Counted from the first letter of the stretch, positions 19,886 to 28,750 are shown. The stretch is DNA of 32,757 bases from Elusimicrobiaceae bacterium (GCA_016282685.1 JAEELM010000039.1:1-32757), one strand, 5' to 3'. Notes: generated by a model from the letters alone, not told the origin. Made by a program: numbers and translations.

Positions 19886-20323
19886 ATGGCGGCAAAGATG
19901 CATTGTAATATTGATGAGAAAACCTTCTCCGTTATGATTTTTTTAACTCGTTTGATAAGTGCACTTGTTTTGTTGTATATAACAATAGGCTGTTTGCTTT
20001 TCTATCGGGAATATCTTTATAATGTGGCTGTGTTAGGCGTTCCCATGCCAGTTGGAGTGGGGTTAGGCTTGGTAATTGCCCAGCTGTTTTTGGCTTTGCT
20101 TTTGATTTTAGGATGGTTTAGCCGGTGGGTAGCATGTGCGTCGATAATTTGTCTGTCCGCTGTTGGATTTATATTTTTTGGGGCAGATTTGAATAAAATA
20201 TATATAACTTTGATTTTGTTATTAATCACTGCTTTGTTGCCCACGCTTATGATGGGACCCGGCCGTTTTAGTTTGGATTTTAATCGTGCGCGTCGCCACG
20301 CGGAAGAAGAATTTAGAGGTTAG
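19886..20323 (+). CDS. DoxX-like small membrane protein
   Basis: This 145-residue protein has four hydrophobic segments (about residues 16-38, 48-78, 81-97 and 103-122) followed by GPGRFSLDFNRARR. The GPGR-SLD ending after the fourth helix is characteristic of the DoxX/DUF417-like family of small membrane proteins. Functions in this family are mostly unknown; some members associate with thiol or redox systems. The start has a strong ribosome binding site (AAAGGAG). It lies 11 bases after the barrel gene and 2 bases before dnaX. The assignment rests on topology and the C-terminal motif. Confidence 0.55.
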   Translation: MAAKMHCNIDEKTFSVMIFLTRLISALVLLYITIGCLLFYREYLYNVAVLGVPMPVGVGLGLVIAQLFLALLLILGWFSRWVACASIICLSAVGFIFFGADLNKIYITLILLLITALLPTLMMGPGRFSLDFNRARRHAEEEFRG

Positions 20324-20325
20324 TT

Positions 20326-22080
20326 ATGGAGCAAAAAAATTACGTTAGTTTAGCCAACAAATACCGCCCACAAACTTTCGAGGACATGGTCGGACAAGAA
20401 AGCATTTCCAAAACTTTACAAAATGCCCTAAAATTAGGGCGTATCGGCCATGCTTATTTATTTTATGGTCCCCGTGGCTGCGGGAAAACGACCACCGCGC
20501 GTATTTTGGCAAAAGCTTTAAACTGTACGGGAAACGGTGCAACCGGGCCGTCTGCCACCCCTTGCGGGAAGTGTCCTTCTTGTTTGGAAATTGCACAGAG
20601 TACAGATTTAGACGTATTAGAATTAGACGCTGCCAGTAATACACAAGTAGAAAAAGTGAGAGAGGCGATTATTGATACCGTAGCGTTGGCTTCCTCCAGA
20701 GACCGGTACAAAGTTTTTATTTTAGACGAAGTTCACATGCTTTCTTCCAGTTCTTTTAATGCTTTGCTTAAAACGATAGAAGAACCGCCGGCCCATGTTG
20801 TTTTTATTTTAGCCACGACGGAAAAACATAAAGTCCCTGCTACGATTGTTAGCCGCTGTCAAACATTCCGTTTTCGCCCTTTAACCACAGAAGAAATCAG
20901 TGGGCATTTGATGGAATTGGCAGAAGCAGAAACGATAGATTTAACCGCTGCTGCCGCCAGAATCATTGCTAAAAACGCCGGGGGCGCCATGAGAGATGCG
21001 CTTACCCTATTGGACCGTGCCATTGCGTTTGCCGGTAATCGTATTGACGAAAAGTTAGTGGGGGAGATGTTGGGCCTTACGCCAGACGAATTAATAAAAG
21101 AAGCATTGGATGCGTTAATTCATAAAAATAACGAACAACTTCACCAAGTATTTGAAACGTTGAAAAATGAAGGATTTGATGCAAATGCTTTTTTAAAGGA
21201 CATAAAAACTTCGCTGGGGGAAGCGTTCTATTTTTCGTTGGGGCAGGGAGGCGAGCCTTTTTCCGGAGCGAAACAATTGTTGGAAGGAGTTTCTCCCGGC
21301 TTTTTAGCGCAACTGTCCCGTAAAATAAACAAGCTGATGGAAGAAGTAAAATTTGCCGATGATGCTTTGATTAGTGCAGAAGTAGGTTTGTTTACGGTAA
21401 TGGACAGCGTGCTGGATATTGAAGATTTTGTTCGACGGTTGGAAGCATTAGAAAAAGGGGCCCCGGCAACGCCGCCGTCTCCTCGCCGACCTGTTGTAAC
21501 GAAAGAAACCCCGGCTGTTATTAAACCGACATTTAAGAATCTTCCGGAAAAGCAAAACATGGTTGCTCCCGAACCGCACACACAAAAAGAGATTGCTCCA
21601 ACGCCGGACACAACACTTTCCAATCGACAAGTATGGGACAAAATGCTTAAACAATTTGAGAAAAGTCCCTTTGTGTATGATGTGATGTTAAACAGTACCG
21701 TTGAGTTCAAAGAAGAAAATTGGTGGACGTTGAGTTTTCCTGCGGGAAAAGAATTTTATCAAATTCCAGCTCAGAACAAATTAAAAGAATTGGCTGAGGC
21801 TGCTTCTAAAATTAGCGGTCGGACTATTAAAATAACGCTGGCAGATAATAAATTAAGCACGGCCGAAATACCCACCGTTTCGACTAAAAAAGGGACTAAA
21901 ACCCGGAGCACGAAGGCATCCTCTTCGCAAGAAAAAATGATTATTTCGGAGGAAGAGCCTTTTGTGGAGGGAAATTTTGAAAAAGATATAACTGCTTCCC
22001 AAACGGTTGTTTCGTCAGCAGAGGCTCCGGAAGAAGTGCAGAAAATTTTAGAAATTTTCCCCGGGGAGTTGATGGGTTAA
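20326..22080 (+). CDS. dnaX: DNA polymerase III subunits gamma/tau
   Basis: This is the clamp-loader ATPase of the replisome. The AAA+ core has Walker A GPRGCGKTT (48-56), a four-Cys zinc module (CTGNGATG followed by PCGKCPSC), Walker B/DEAH-like LDEVHML, and the SRC arginine-finger motif in TIVSRCQTF. A collar domain follows, then a Pro-rich linker (about residues 375-440) and a tau-like C-terminal part to residue 584. The length fits full tau. An A6 run at 21886-21891 is present but does not form the standard frameshift heptamer in frame, so production of a short gamma form is not supported. It is followed after 3 bases by recR; the ybaB gene that often lies between them is absent. Confidence 0.95.
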   Translation: MEQKNYVSLANKYRPQTFEDMVGQESISKTLQNALKLGRIGHAYLFYGPRGCGKTTTARILAKALNCTGNGATGPSATPCGKCPSCLEIAQSTDLDVLELDAASNTQVEKVREAIIDTVALASSRDRYKVFILDEVHMLSSSSFNALLKTIEEPPAHVVFILATTEKHKVPATIVSRCQTFRFRPLTTEEISGHLMELAEAETIDLTAAAARIIAKNAGGAMRDALTLLDRAIAFAGNRIDEKLVGEMLGLTPDELIKEALDALIHKNNEQLHQVFETLKNEGFDANAFLKDIKTSLGEAFYFSLGQGGEPFSGAKQLLEGVSPGFLAQLSRKINKLMEEVKFADDALISAEVGLFTVMDSVLDIEDFVRRLEALEKGAPATPPSPRRPVVTKETPAVIKPTFKNLPEKQNMVAPEPHTQKEIAPTPDTTLSNRQVWDKMLKQFEKSPFVYDVMLNSTVEFKEENWWTLSFPAGKEFYQIPAQNKLKELAEAASKISGRTIKITLADNKLSTAEIPTVSTKKGTKTRSTKASSSQEKMIISEEEPFVEGNFEKDITASQTVVSSAEAPEEVQKILEIFPGELMG

Positions 22081-22083
22081 TCT

Positions 22084-22680
22084 ATGAAAAGTTTAGACCG
22101 TGTGGTGCGTGCTTTGCGACGTTTGCCGGGGGTTGGCCCACGGCAGGCCGAACGTTTTGCCTCTTATTTTTTGCATGCTTCACAAGGAGAATTGGAAGAA
22201 TTTGTAAATGCCGTGTTAGACATGAAAACGGATATTAAACTGTGCCCGGTTTGCTTTTCTTATAGTGACAAAGACCTTTGTGATATTTGCAGTGACCAAG
22301 ACCGTGACCATGGCCAAATTTGTGTAGTGGAAGACCCTCAAGATATTGAGGCCATTGAAAAAACAAAAGCTTACAAAGGGGTTTATCACGTGCTACATGG
22401 AGCCATTTCTCCCATGGACGGAAAGGGTGCCCAACAGGTAAAAGTGCGCGAATTGTTAGCCCGGATTCAATCTTCCCCAACCCCTATTTCTGAAGTAATT
22501 ATTGCCACAGATCCTGACAATGAAGGAGAAACCACTGCTCTGTATTTGGCCGATTTGTTACGCGGATTGGTGGGGCAGGTTTCCCGTATTGGTTACGGGG
22601 TGCCGCTGGGGGGAGACCTGGACTATATGGATGAAATGACATTGGGTTATTCTCTCAAAGGGCGTACAAAAATCGGATGA
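22084..22680 (+). CDS. recR: Recombination mediator protein
   Basis: RecR forms a ring-shaped DNA clamp that works with RecF/RecO to load RecA at gaps. The 198-residue protein has the helix-hairpin-helix LPGVGPRQAERFA at the N-terminus, then a zinc finger CPVCFSYSDKDLCDIC. Its Toprim domain contains CVVEDPQDI and ATDPDNEGETTALYLA, and it ends GVPLGGDLDYMDEMTLGYSLKGR. All are family hallmarks. Its stop codon overlaps the comEC start (ATGA). Confidence 0.96.
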   Translation: MKSLDRVVRALRRLPGVGPRQAERFASYFLHASQGELEEFVNAVLDMKTDIKLCPVCFSYSDKDLCDICSDQDRDHGQICVVEDPQDIEAIEKTKAYKGVYHVLHGAISPMDGKGAQQVKVRELLARIQSSPTPISEVIIATDPDNEGETTALYLADLLRGLVGQVSRIGYGVPLGGDLDYMDEMTLGYSLKGRTKIG

Positions 22681-24536
22681 ATCCTTGCGTATACAAGCGG
22701 CCTCTTTTCTTGCTCCTGCTTTTACAAATAATTGCGATTAGTTTCTTTTATCATCCGCATCCTTCCTTTGATGATGTTTCTCATTTTATTTCCAAAACAC
22801 CTGTTACAATTGAAGGGCGGGTGGATAGTTTTGCGGTACGGAAACAAAAGGAAGACAATGTTTTGGTTTCCGTCAGTAAACTCAACGGACAGCCTGCCAA
22901 AGGAAAATTATATTTACGAGTAGAGAAAGATATCCCGCAATGGAAAGACACCTTGCGTTTTAGCGGCGTTTTGAAAGAACCTTATGGTCTGGATATTGTC
23001 GGTAATTTTAATTGGCGCCGTTATTTGACTTACAAAAAAGTATTTGCAGAAATGCATGTACAAGAAATACAAGTGGTCAGGTCGGCTCCCTGGCCGTATC
23101 GAGCTATTCGTTCCTTAAGAAAATCCATCTTGGAAACCTTTGCTGACCATTTTTCAACTCCGTTACCTCAAATTGCCAGCGGTATTCTATTAGGAGAAAG
23201 AGGCGATTTGTCTCCGGAACTTTTTTCAGCTTTTCAAGATAGCGGAGCCATTCATTTACTGGTGGCTTCCGGGGGAAACGTAGGCTTTGTTACACTGTTA
23301 ACATTGGCCTTTTGTGGTTTCTTTTCATTAAACAGGAGAAAATCTTTAATCATTGCTTTGGTGGTGGCCGGGATTTATACGCTTTTAGCCGGGGCAGATG
23401 CTCCGCTTGCTCGCGCCTACTTTATGACGGTTTGTGCAGTAACGGGTTATTTGTTGGGACGCAATAGCGGTGTATTTCAAGGGTTGGTAGTTTCTTGTTT
23501 TCTTATCTTATTGTTTCATCCCGCCGCATTGTTTGAGACGGGATTTCAAATGTCCTTTTTGGCTACATTTGCTATTGTGTTAGTTTTAAATATTTGGAAA
23601 ATTCCAGCCCAATGGCCCTCTTGGTTGCGCTTTTTTGCACAGATTTTTTTGGCCACGTTGGCTACCCAATTGGTTCTGCTGCCTATTTTTGCAAATGTTT
23701 TTTATAAGGTCTCTTTGATAGGGATAGTGGCCAATATGTTCCTAGTTCCGCTAGCTTCTTGTTTGTTGGGGTTGAGTTTTGCGTACTATGTAGCCGAGCT
23801 GTTACGGATAGGGTTTTTGCTTTATTTTCCTCTTTTATGGGGATTAAAACTCTTTGCCTGGCTTGTTGAATTTTTTGCCTCTTTTTCTTTTTCTTCCATT
23901 ATGATTACAGCCTGGAAACCACTTTCTCTTTGTGCGTACTATACAGGGCTGTTTTTACTATTTCATTTTCCGTTACGTTCCTTCTTTCGTCGGTGCTTTT
24001 GGCCGGGAATGGTAATTATAGGGTTATGTTTGGGCATAAGTTTCTTTTCGCCACAACCGGTTCGTCTTTATTTATTGCAGCAATGGAACAAACATAGCGT
24101 TCTTGTGCTGTTTCCTCACCAAACTTTTGTAGTGGGTACTGAATTGGATGCTTCTACCCTGCAAGCCTCTTTGTATCGATTGGGGCGCAGACGTCTCAAC
24201 GGAGTGCTACATTTGTCAGATCGCCTACCGAAAACTTCCCTTGCTACCCTTATGCCGGTTGACCAAGAAATTACGCCCTTTTCTATAGGGAAATGGCCGG
24301 ATGCTTCCTTCTTTTTTGATCCGGTTACCGTTACGCTTCGTTGGCCTTTGTATATTGATCGCGAAGGGGCTATCCATACGCAGAAAGGATACAGCGGATC
24401 GAAAGAAGATAGCGTTTCCTACTGTTTTGAAACTGCAACAAAAGATTTTTGTATAGGGGAACATGGGCGTTTTGTTCAGGTGGGTTCAAAGATAGTGTTT
24501 AGCGAAAGAAATAAAACCGTTTTATTAAAAATTTAG
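22677..24536 (+). CDS. comEC: ComEC/Rec2-type DNA uptake channel protein
   Basis: This 619-residue polytopic membrane protein resembles ComEC/Rec2, which carries single-stranded DNA across the inner membrane in natural transformation. After one N-terminal membrane helix comes an OB-like extracytoplasmic domain (about residues 35-135). The competence domain follows, with many membrane helices. Its signature ILLGERGDLSPELFSAFQDSG-IHLLVASGGNV (to residue 202) matches the usual HLLAISGLHV motif with changes. The C-terminal roughly 150 residues sit where other ComEC proteins have a metallo-beta-lactamase nuclease domain. The metal-binding HxHxDH motif is missing; HLSDRLP stands in a comparable place. 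The nuclease function is therefore probably lost. Overlap with recR suggests co-transcription with dnaX-recR. Confidence 0.87.
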   Translation: MNPCVYKRPLFLLLLLQIIAISFFYHPHPSFDDVSHFISKTPVTIEGRVDSFAVRKQKEDNVLVSVSKLNGQPAKGKLYLRVEKDIPQWKDTLRFSGVLKEPYGLDIVGNFNWRRYLTYKKVFAEMHVQEIQVVRSAPWPYRAIRSLRKSILETFADHFSTPLPQIASGILLGERGDLSPELFSAFQDSGAIHLLVASGGNVGFVTLLTLAFCGFFSLNRRKSLIIALVVAGIYTLLAGADAPLARAYFMTVCAVTGYLLGRNSGVFQGLVVSCFLILLFHPAALFETGFQMSFLATFAIVLVLNIWKIPAQWPSWLRFFAQIFLATLATQLVLLPIFANVFYKVSLIGIVANMFLVPLASCLLGLSFAYYVAELLRIGFLLYFPLLWGLKLFAWLVEFFASFSFSSIMITAWKPLSLCAYYTGLFLLFHFPLRSFFRRCFWPGMVIIGLCLGISFFSPQPVRLYLLQQWNKHSVLVLFPHQTFVVGTELDASTLQASLYRLGRRRLNGVLHLSDRLPKTSLATLMPVDQEITPFSIGKWPDASFFFDPVTVTLRWPLYIDREGAIHTQKGYSGSKEDSVSYCFETATKDFCIGEHGRFVQVGSKIVFSERNKTVLLKI

Positions 24537-24537
24537 C

Positions 24538-24543
24538 TATAAT
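24538..24543 (+). promoter_or_regulatory. Possible -10 element of guaD
   Basis: A perfect TATAAT lies just after the comEC stop codon and 20 bases before the guaD ATG. No clear -35 element is seen at 16-18 bases. Confidence 0.4.
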
Positions 24544-24563
24544 GGAAAAGCTGTGGAGGAGTT

Positions 24564-25052
24564 ATGGAAGAAAAAGAATTTAAACAACATCAATATTTTT
24601 TGCGTGAAGCAATTAAAGCGGCAGAAAAAGGAATGAAATCCGGCAAAGGAGGTCCGTTCGGCGCGGTAATTGTAAAAGAGGGTAAAATCATTGCACGCGG
24701 ATGCAACCAGGTAACCTCTCAAAACGATCCCACCCGTCACGCAGAAGTAGATGCTATTCGCAAAGCATGCAAAAAACTCAAAAGTTTTGAATTAAAAGAT
24801 TGTATTATTTATTCTTCTTGCGAACCTTGTCCCATGTGCTTAGGGGCGATTTATTGGGCGCGCCCCAAAGCTTTAATTTTTGCGGCGGACCGTTTCCGTG
24901 CGGCAAAATCGGGTTTTGATGATGAGTTTATTTATAAAGAAGTGCCTCTCCCTGTGGGAAAAAGGTCGCTCAAAACGTATTGTGTTGACGTAGATAATAA
25001 AAACGAACCGTTTGATCTTTGGGATGCTAAAGAAGATAAAACGGAATATTAA
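24564..25052 (+). CDS. guaD: Guanine deaminase (cytidine-deaminase-fold type)
   Basis: This 162-residue enzyme probably deaminates guanine to xanthine in purine salvage. It has the zinc deaminase motifs HAE (His59, catalytic Glu61) and SCEPCPMC (Cys89, Cys92). The longer blocks GGPFGAVIVKEGKIIA, NDPTRHAEVDAIRKACK, CLGAIYWARPKA and GFDDEFIYKE match the Bacillus subtilis GuaD type rather than the tRNA adenosine deaminase TadA, which lacks the GFDD-FIYKE segment. A general nucleoside deaminase is the alternative. GGAGGAG provides a strong ribosome binding site. It is followed by a terminator and appears as a single gene or the end of the dnaX unit. Confidence 0.88.
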   Translation: MEEKEFKQHQYFLREAIKAAEKGMKSGKGGPFGAVIVKEGKIIARGCNQVTSQNDPTRHAEVDAIRKACKKLKSFELKDCIIYSSCEPCPMCLGAIYWARPKALIFAADRFRAAKSGFDDEFIYKEVPLPVGKRSLKTYCVDVDNKNEPFDLWDAKEDKTEY

Positions 25053-25058
25053 TTCTCA

Positions 25059-25092
25059 AAAAGGACTGGATTGCCAGTCCTTTTCTTTTTTT
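25059..25092 (+). terminator. Intrinsic terminator of guaD
   Basis: A perfect 11-bp stem AAAAGGACTGG/CCAGTCCTTTT with loop ATTG is followed by CTTTTTTT. The loop and 3' arm contain the -35 box of the next promoter. Confidence 0.94.
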
Positions 25093-25099
25093 GTATAAT
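25071..25099 (+). promoter_or_regulatory. Promoter of the glmU-prs-rplY-pth operon
   Basis: TTGCCA (25071-25076), a 17-base spacer and a perfect TATAAT (25094-25099) form a near-consensus promoter 41 bases before glmU. It is partly embedded in the guaD terminator. Confidence 0.75.
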
Positions 25100-25140
25100 A
25101 AATATATCTAAATTTTATTTTTAGGCAAGAGTTAAACAAA

Positions 25141-26535
25141 ATGGTAGCCAAAAATACAGCAGTTTTAATTCTCGCGGCCGGTAAAGGCACGCGAATGAAA
25201 TCTTCTCTACCCAAGCCGCTTCATGCGGTGTGCGGGTATCCCCTTATAACTTATATTTTAAGAGCAGCCCAGTCGCTAAATCCGGCTGCTATTGGTGTTG
25301 TAATTGGCCATGGAGCCGAACAGGTAAAAGAGATAGTAACTGAAAATTTGTCCGCTTGGGGTATCACTACTCCGGTGGATTTTTTTGTACAGACCGATTT
25401 GTCCGGTTCTGCTTCAGCCGTAAAAGCCGCTTTGCCTTTTTTGCAAAAACACCAAACGGTTATGGTTCTAAACGGAGATACCCCGTTGTTGAAAACCGAA
25501 ACGCTGCGAAAGATGATAGAACAATTTCAAGAACAAGCAGCCGGTGCGTTAGTATTAGGAGTAAAAGTGCCAGATCCGTTTGGTTATGGGCGTATCGTAC
25601 GGGATACGAAAGGCCAATTTGAAAAGATTGTGGAACAGTCAGACGCAGATGACGCTACTCAAAAGATAAATGAAATTAACAGTGGAATGTATGTGTTTGA
25701 TAGTGCTGCTTTGCAAAAAGCTCTTTCGCAGCTTACACCGCAAGGCCCCAAACATGAGTTTTATTTAACCGATACATTGTCTATCATCAAGAAATCCGGT
25801 CAGCCTGCTGTAGTTTTTACCAGCGCAGATTTTAAACAAGCTTTAGGGATCAATTCTCGTGCACAGTTAGCGGAAGCAACGCAAGTTATGCGTGCCCGCA
25901 TTAATCAATTTTACATGGAAAATGGCGTTACGCTGATTAACCCACAAGATACTTATATTGATGCAGGGGTTCAAATAGGGGAAGACACCGTAATAGCTTC
26001 CGGATGTTACCTGTTGGGCAACACCAAAATCGGAAGCAATTGCACCCTGGAAAGTAACGTATATGTCCAAAATTCCAAAATTGCAAACAATGTAGTGCTC
26101 AAACAGGGAACCTATATCGAAGAATCAGAAGTAGCGGAAGAATGTCAGTTGGGGCCGTATGCACACTTAAGGCCTAAATCTACTTTGTGCAAAGCAGCAA
26201 AAGTAGGTAATTTTTCCGAAATTAAAAAATCCGTCATTGGCGAGGGTTCCAAAGTTAATCATCTTAGCTACATTGGGGATACGCAAATGGGAGCCGGTGT
26301 GAATGTAGGGGCCGGTACCATTACCTGTAATTATGACGGGGTAAACAAACACCAGACGATTATTGAAGATCATGTGTTTGTGGGGTCTAATGTCAATTTT
26401 GTAGCACCGGTTACGGTGCACGAATATGCAAAAATCGGCGCAGGGTCCACGGTCACCAAAGAAGTGGCCGCAAATGGCTTAGCTATTGCCCGTTCGCGCC
26501 AGGTTGTACTAGAAAATAAAGGTGCCAAAAAATGA
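25141..26535 (+). CDS. glmU: Bifunctional GlcNAc-1-P uridyltransferase / GlcN-1-P acetyltransferase
   Basis: GlmU carries out the last two steps to UDP-GlcNAc, the precursor of peptidoglycan and LPS. The N-terminal nucleotidyltransferase domain has LAAGKGTRMKSSLPKPLH (11-28), LNGDTPLL and VKVPDPFGYGRIV. The C-terminal left-handed beta-helix (from about residue 255) shows hexapeptide repeats and the acetyltransferase active-site stretch NYDGVNKHQTIIED, followed by FVGSN. The length of 464 residues is normal. It begins the glmU-prs-rplY-pth cluster that is conserved in many bacteria. Its stop overlaps the prs start. Confidence 0.97.
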   Translation: MVAKNTAVLILAAGKGTRMKSSLPKPLHAVCGYPLITYILRAAQSLNPAAIGVVIGHGAEQVKEIVTENLSAWGITTPVDFFVQTDLSGSASAVKAALPFLQKHQTVMVLNGDTPLLKTETLRKMIEQFQEQAAGALVLGVKVPDPFGYGRIVRDTKGQFEKIVEQSDADDATQKINEINSGMYVFDSAALQKALSQLTPQGPKHEFYLTDTLSIIKKSGQPAVVFTSADFKQALGINSRAQLAEATQVMRARINQFYMENGVTLINPQDTYIDAGVQIGEDTVIASGCYLLGNTKIGSNCTLESNVYVQNSKIANNVVLKQGTYIEESEVAEECQLGPYAHLRPKSTLCKAAKVGNFSEIKKSVIGEGSKVNHLSYIGDTQMGAGVNVGAGTITCNYDGVNKHQTIIEDHVFVGSNVNFVAPVTVHEYAKIGAGSTVTKEVAANGLAIARSRQVVLENKGAKK

Positions 26536-27476
26536 CTAAAAGCGTAAATGGCGATTTGCGGATTTTTACCGGCAATGCAAACCCTGCATTGGCGCAATTA
26601 ATTTGCAACCATTTAAATACAGACCTTGGCAAATTACATGTAGACCGTTTTGCCGATGGTGAAATAGATGTGCAATTGTTGGAGAGTGTCCGTGCTCATG
26701 ATTGTTACATTATTCAACCGACTTGTCCGCCTGTAAATGAAAATTTAATGGAGCTGCTGATAATGATTGATACGTTTAAGCGTGCCAGTGCCGGTAAAAT
26801 TACGGCAGTAGTTCCTTACTTTGGTTATGCACGTGCGGACCGAAAATCATCTCCGCGGGTGCCGATTACGGCCAAACTGGCTTCTAATTTGATTACCAAA
26901 GCTGGAGCAGAACGTATTATGACGTTGGATTTGCATGCCGGTCAGATCCAGGGATTTTTTGATATTCCGGTAGATCACTTACGTGCCCGCAAAGTGTTTT
27001 TGGATTATTTTGCTGATTTTGACCGCAATAACTTGGTAGTAGTTTCCCCCGACGTAGGTGGGGTGGAACGTGCCCGCAAATTTGCCGCACGAATGGATGC
27101 CGGGTTGGTCATTATTGATAAACGTCGTCCCAAACCCAATGAAGCGGTTGTTTATAACGTTATCGGGGATGTGGCCGGTAAAACTGCGATTATCTTTGAC
27201 GATATTGTGGATACAGCGGGAACACTTACCACTGTAGCCCAAACGATTAAAGAACGCGGTGCAAAAGAAATTTATGCGGCCAGTACACACGGTTTGCTCT
27301 CACGCAATGCTGTGGAAAGAATTAATAATTCGGCCATTAAAAAACTGGTTATTACCGATTCTTTGCCCGTACGTAATTTAGGCCCTAAAGTAGAAACGCT
27401 ATCCGTTTCCTACTTGCTGGCAGATGCCATTAGCCGTAACCATAATGGTCAATCTCTCAGCGATATTAACATGTAA
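26532..27476 (+). CDS. prs: Ribose-phosphate pyrophosphokinase
   Basis: This enzyme makes PRPP from ribose 5-phosphate and ATP, for purine, pyrimidine, His and Trp synthesis. The 314-residue protein has FTGNANPALAQ at its N-terminus and PYFGYARADRKSSPRVPITAKL (the ATP-binding flexible loop region). It also has VVSPDVGGVERARKFA and the PRPP-binding loop FDDIVDTAGTL. It overlaps glmU by four bases (ATGA). Confidence 0.97.
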   Translation: MTKSVNGDLRIFTGNANPALAQLICNHLNTDLGKLHVDRFADGEIDVQLLESVRAHDCYIIQPTCPPVNENLMELLIMIDTFKRASAGKITAVVPYFGYARADRKSSPRVPITAKLASNLITKAGAERIMTLDLHAGQIQGFFDIPVDHLRARKVFLDYFADFDRNNLVVVSPDVGGVERARKFAARMDAGLVIIDKRRPKPNEAVVYNVIGDVAGKTAIIFDDIVDTAGTLTTVAQTIKERGAKEIYAASTHGLLSRNAVERINNSAIKKLVITDSLPVRNLGPKVETLSVSYLLADAISRNHNGQSLSDINM

Positions 27477-27502
27477 GATTTTTAAACTTGGAGGATAAAA
27501 AG

Positions 27503-28186
27503 ATGGAAAAAGTAAGTATTGCTGCTACTGCCCGCGAGGGTATTGGCGTAAAAGGCGCTCTTTCTAAAATCAGAGCGGAAAAAAACATTCCTGCCGTTCT
27601 CTACGGCGGACACAAAGACCCTGTTAGCGTAACCGTTAGCGTAAAAGATTTGGACAAAATCGTAAAAGCCGGTAAAAATACGTTAGTAGAAGTGACCTTA
27701 AACGGCACAGCCGAACTTGCACTTGTAAAAGAAGTACAGTATCACCCTGTAACGGACTTGCCTATTCACGCTGATTTTCAACGTGTATCTATGAACGATA
27801 AAATGGACGTTGTTGTACCGGTCCGCTTGGAAGGTACCTGTGCCGATATCGCTCAATATGGTGCTATTATTGAACACATTATGCGCGAAATTGAAGTGCG
27901 CGCTTTGGTAAGTGCCATCCCGCACGAAATTGTAGTAGATATTACCCCCATGACAATTAACAAAGGTATCTTGGCGGGCGATATTAAATTGCCTAAAGGT
28001 GTGGAACTCATGACCGATCCTCAAGCGCCGGTTGTTCACTTGGCTATCCCGAAAGAAGAAGAAGCTGCCCCGGCCCCGGCTGCCGCTGCTGATGCAACTG
28101 CTGCCCAACCGGAAAGCTCTTCCACAAAAGGGAAGAAAGATGAAGAAGGCAACCTTACCAAAGGTGCCGACGCCGCAAAGAAATAA
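27503..28186 (+). CDS. rplY: 50S ribosomal protein L25/general stress protein Ctc
   Basis: This L25 protein of the TL5/CTC type binds 5S rRNA through its N-terminal beta-barrel (IRAEKNIPAVLYGG). A C-terminal TL5 domain follows (about residues 95-180, MNDKMDVVVPVRLEGT onward), then a long Ala/Pro/Lys/Glu low-complexity tail. The ATG at 27503 was chosen over the upstream TTG at 27488 because GGAGG (27490-27494) lies 8 bases before it and the family starts near this residue. This gives 227 residues. Its place after prs and before pth is the usual bacterial order. Confidence 0.94.
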   Translation: MEKVSIAATAREGIGVKGALSKIRAEKNIPAVLYGGHKDPVSVTVSVKDLDKIVKAGKNTLVEVTLNGTAELALVKEVQYHPVTDLPIHADFQRVSMNDKMDVVVPVRLEGTCADIAQYGAIIEHIMREIEVRALVSAIPHEIVVDITPMTINKGILAGDIKLPKGVELMTDPQAPVVHLAIPKEEEAAPAPAAAADATAAQPESSSTKGKKDEEGNLTKGADAAKK

Positions 28187-28189
28187 CCT

Positions 28190-28750
28190 ATGGCATATCT
28201 CTTGGTGGGGCTGGGAAATCCCGGTGCTGAGTACGAACGTACACGCCACAACGCAGGTTTTCGGGTGGTGGATGCGGCCGGACAAAAATGGGGCGCCGAT
28301 TGGAAAGACTGGCAAAAACTGGGAGTATATGCAAAAGTGTCCGTTTGCGGACAAGAGGTTTTTTTACTAAAACCTTTTACGTATATGAATGAATCGGGTC
28401 GGGCTGTTTCCAGCCTGGCCCGGTTTTATAAAATCCCGTCTCAAAATTGTTTTATTTGCTTTGATGATGTGTCTTTGGAAGTAGGCAAAATCCGCTTGCG
28501 TCGCAATGGTTCCGCAGGGGGCCAGAAAGGTATGAAAAGCGTGATTGAGCAACTGGGCACCCAAGATTTGCCCCGCCTGCGTTTGGGCATTGGGCCTAAA
28601 CCGGAAAAGTTTGACCTTGTAAATTTTGTGTTGGGTCGTTTTTCCGGCGAGGAAGAAAAAACGCTAACCTCCACTCTTCCCCGCGCTGTAGATGCGCTGG
28701 AATGCTACCTTACCCATGGCATCGAGAAAGCCATGAATCAGTTTAATTAG
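28190..28750 (+). CDS. pth: Peptidyl-tRNA hydrolase
   Basis: Pth frees tRNA from prematurely released peptidyl-tRNA. The 186-residue protein has all family blocks: GLGNPGAEYERTRHNAGF with the catalytic His, KPFTYMNESGRAV with the substrate-binding Asn, CFDDVSLEVGKIRLRRNGSAGGQKGMKSV, and LRLGIG near the end. It starts 3 bases after rplY. Its last 8 bases overlap the end of the convergent PH-domain gene. Confidence 0.96.
   Translation: MAYLLVGLGNPGAEYERTRHNAGFRVVDAAGQKWGADWKDWQKLGVYAKVSVCGQEVFLLKPFTYMNESGRAVSSLARFYKIPSQNCFICFDDVSLEVGKIRLRRNGSAGGQKGMKSVIEQLGTQDLPRLRLGIGPKPEKFDLVNFVLGRFSGEEEKTLTSTLPRAVDALECYLTHGIEKAMNQFN

Noticed and set aside
21886-21892. A6G run in dnaX as a programmed frameshift site
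   Set aside because: The run is read as AAA AAA G in frame, preceded by T, so the P-site tRNA would not re-pair well after a -1 slip. No stimulatory structure was evident.
24564-25052. tRNA adenosine deaminase (TadA) instead of guanine deaminase
   Set aside because: Both share HAE and PCxxC motifs, but the GFDDEFIYKE and IYWARPKA segments match the GuaD type better.
27488-27502. Upstream TTG start for rplY
   Set aside because: It would place the strong GGAGG inside the coding region; the ATG at 27503 has the correct spacing and family start.
27698-28354. Long minus-strand open frame (218 codons) opposite rplY and pth
   Set aside because: It is antisense to two well-conserved genes and has no recognisable motif or ribosome binding site.
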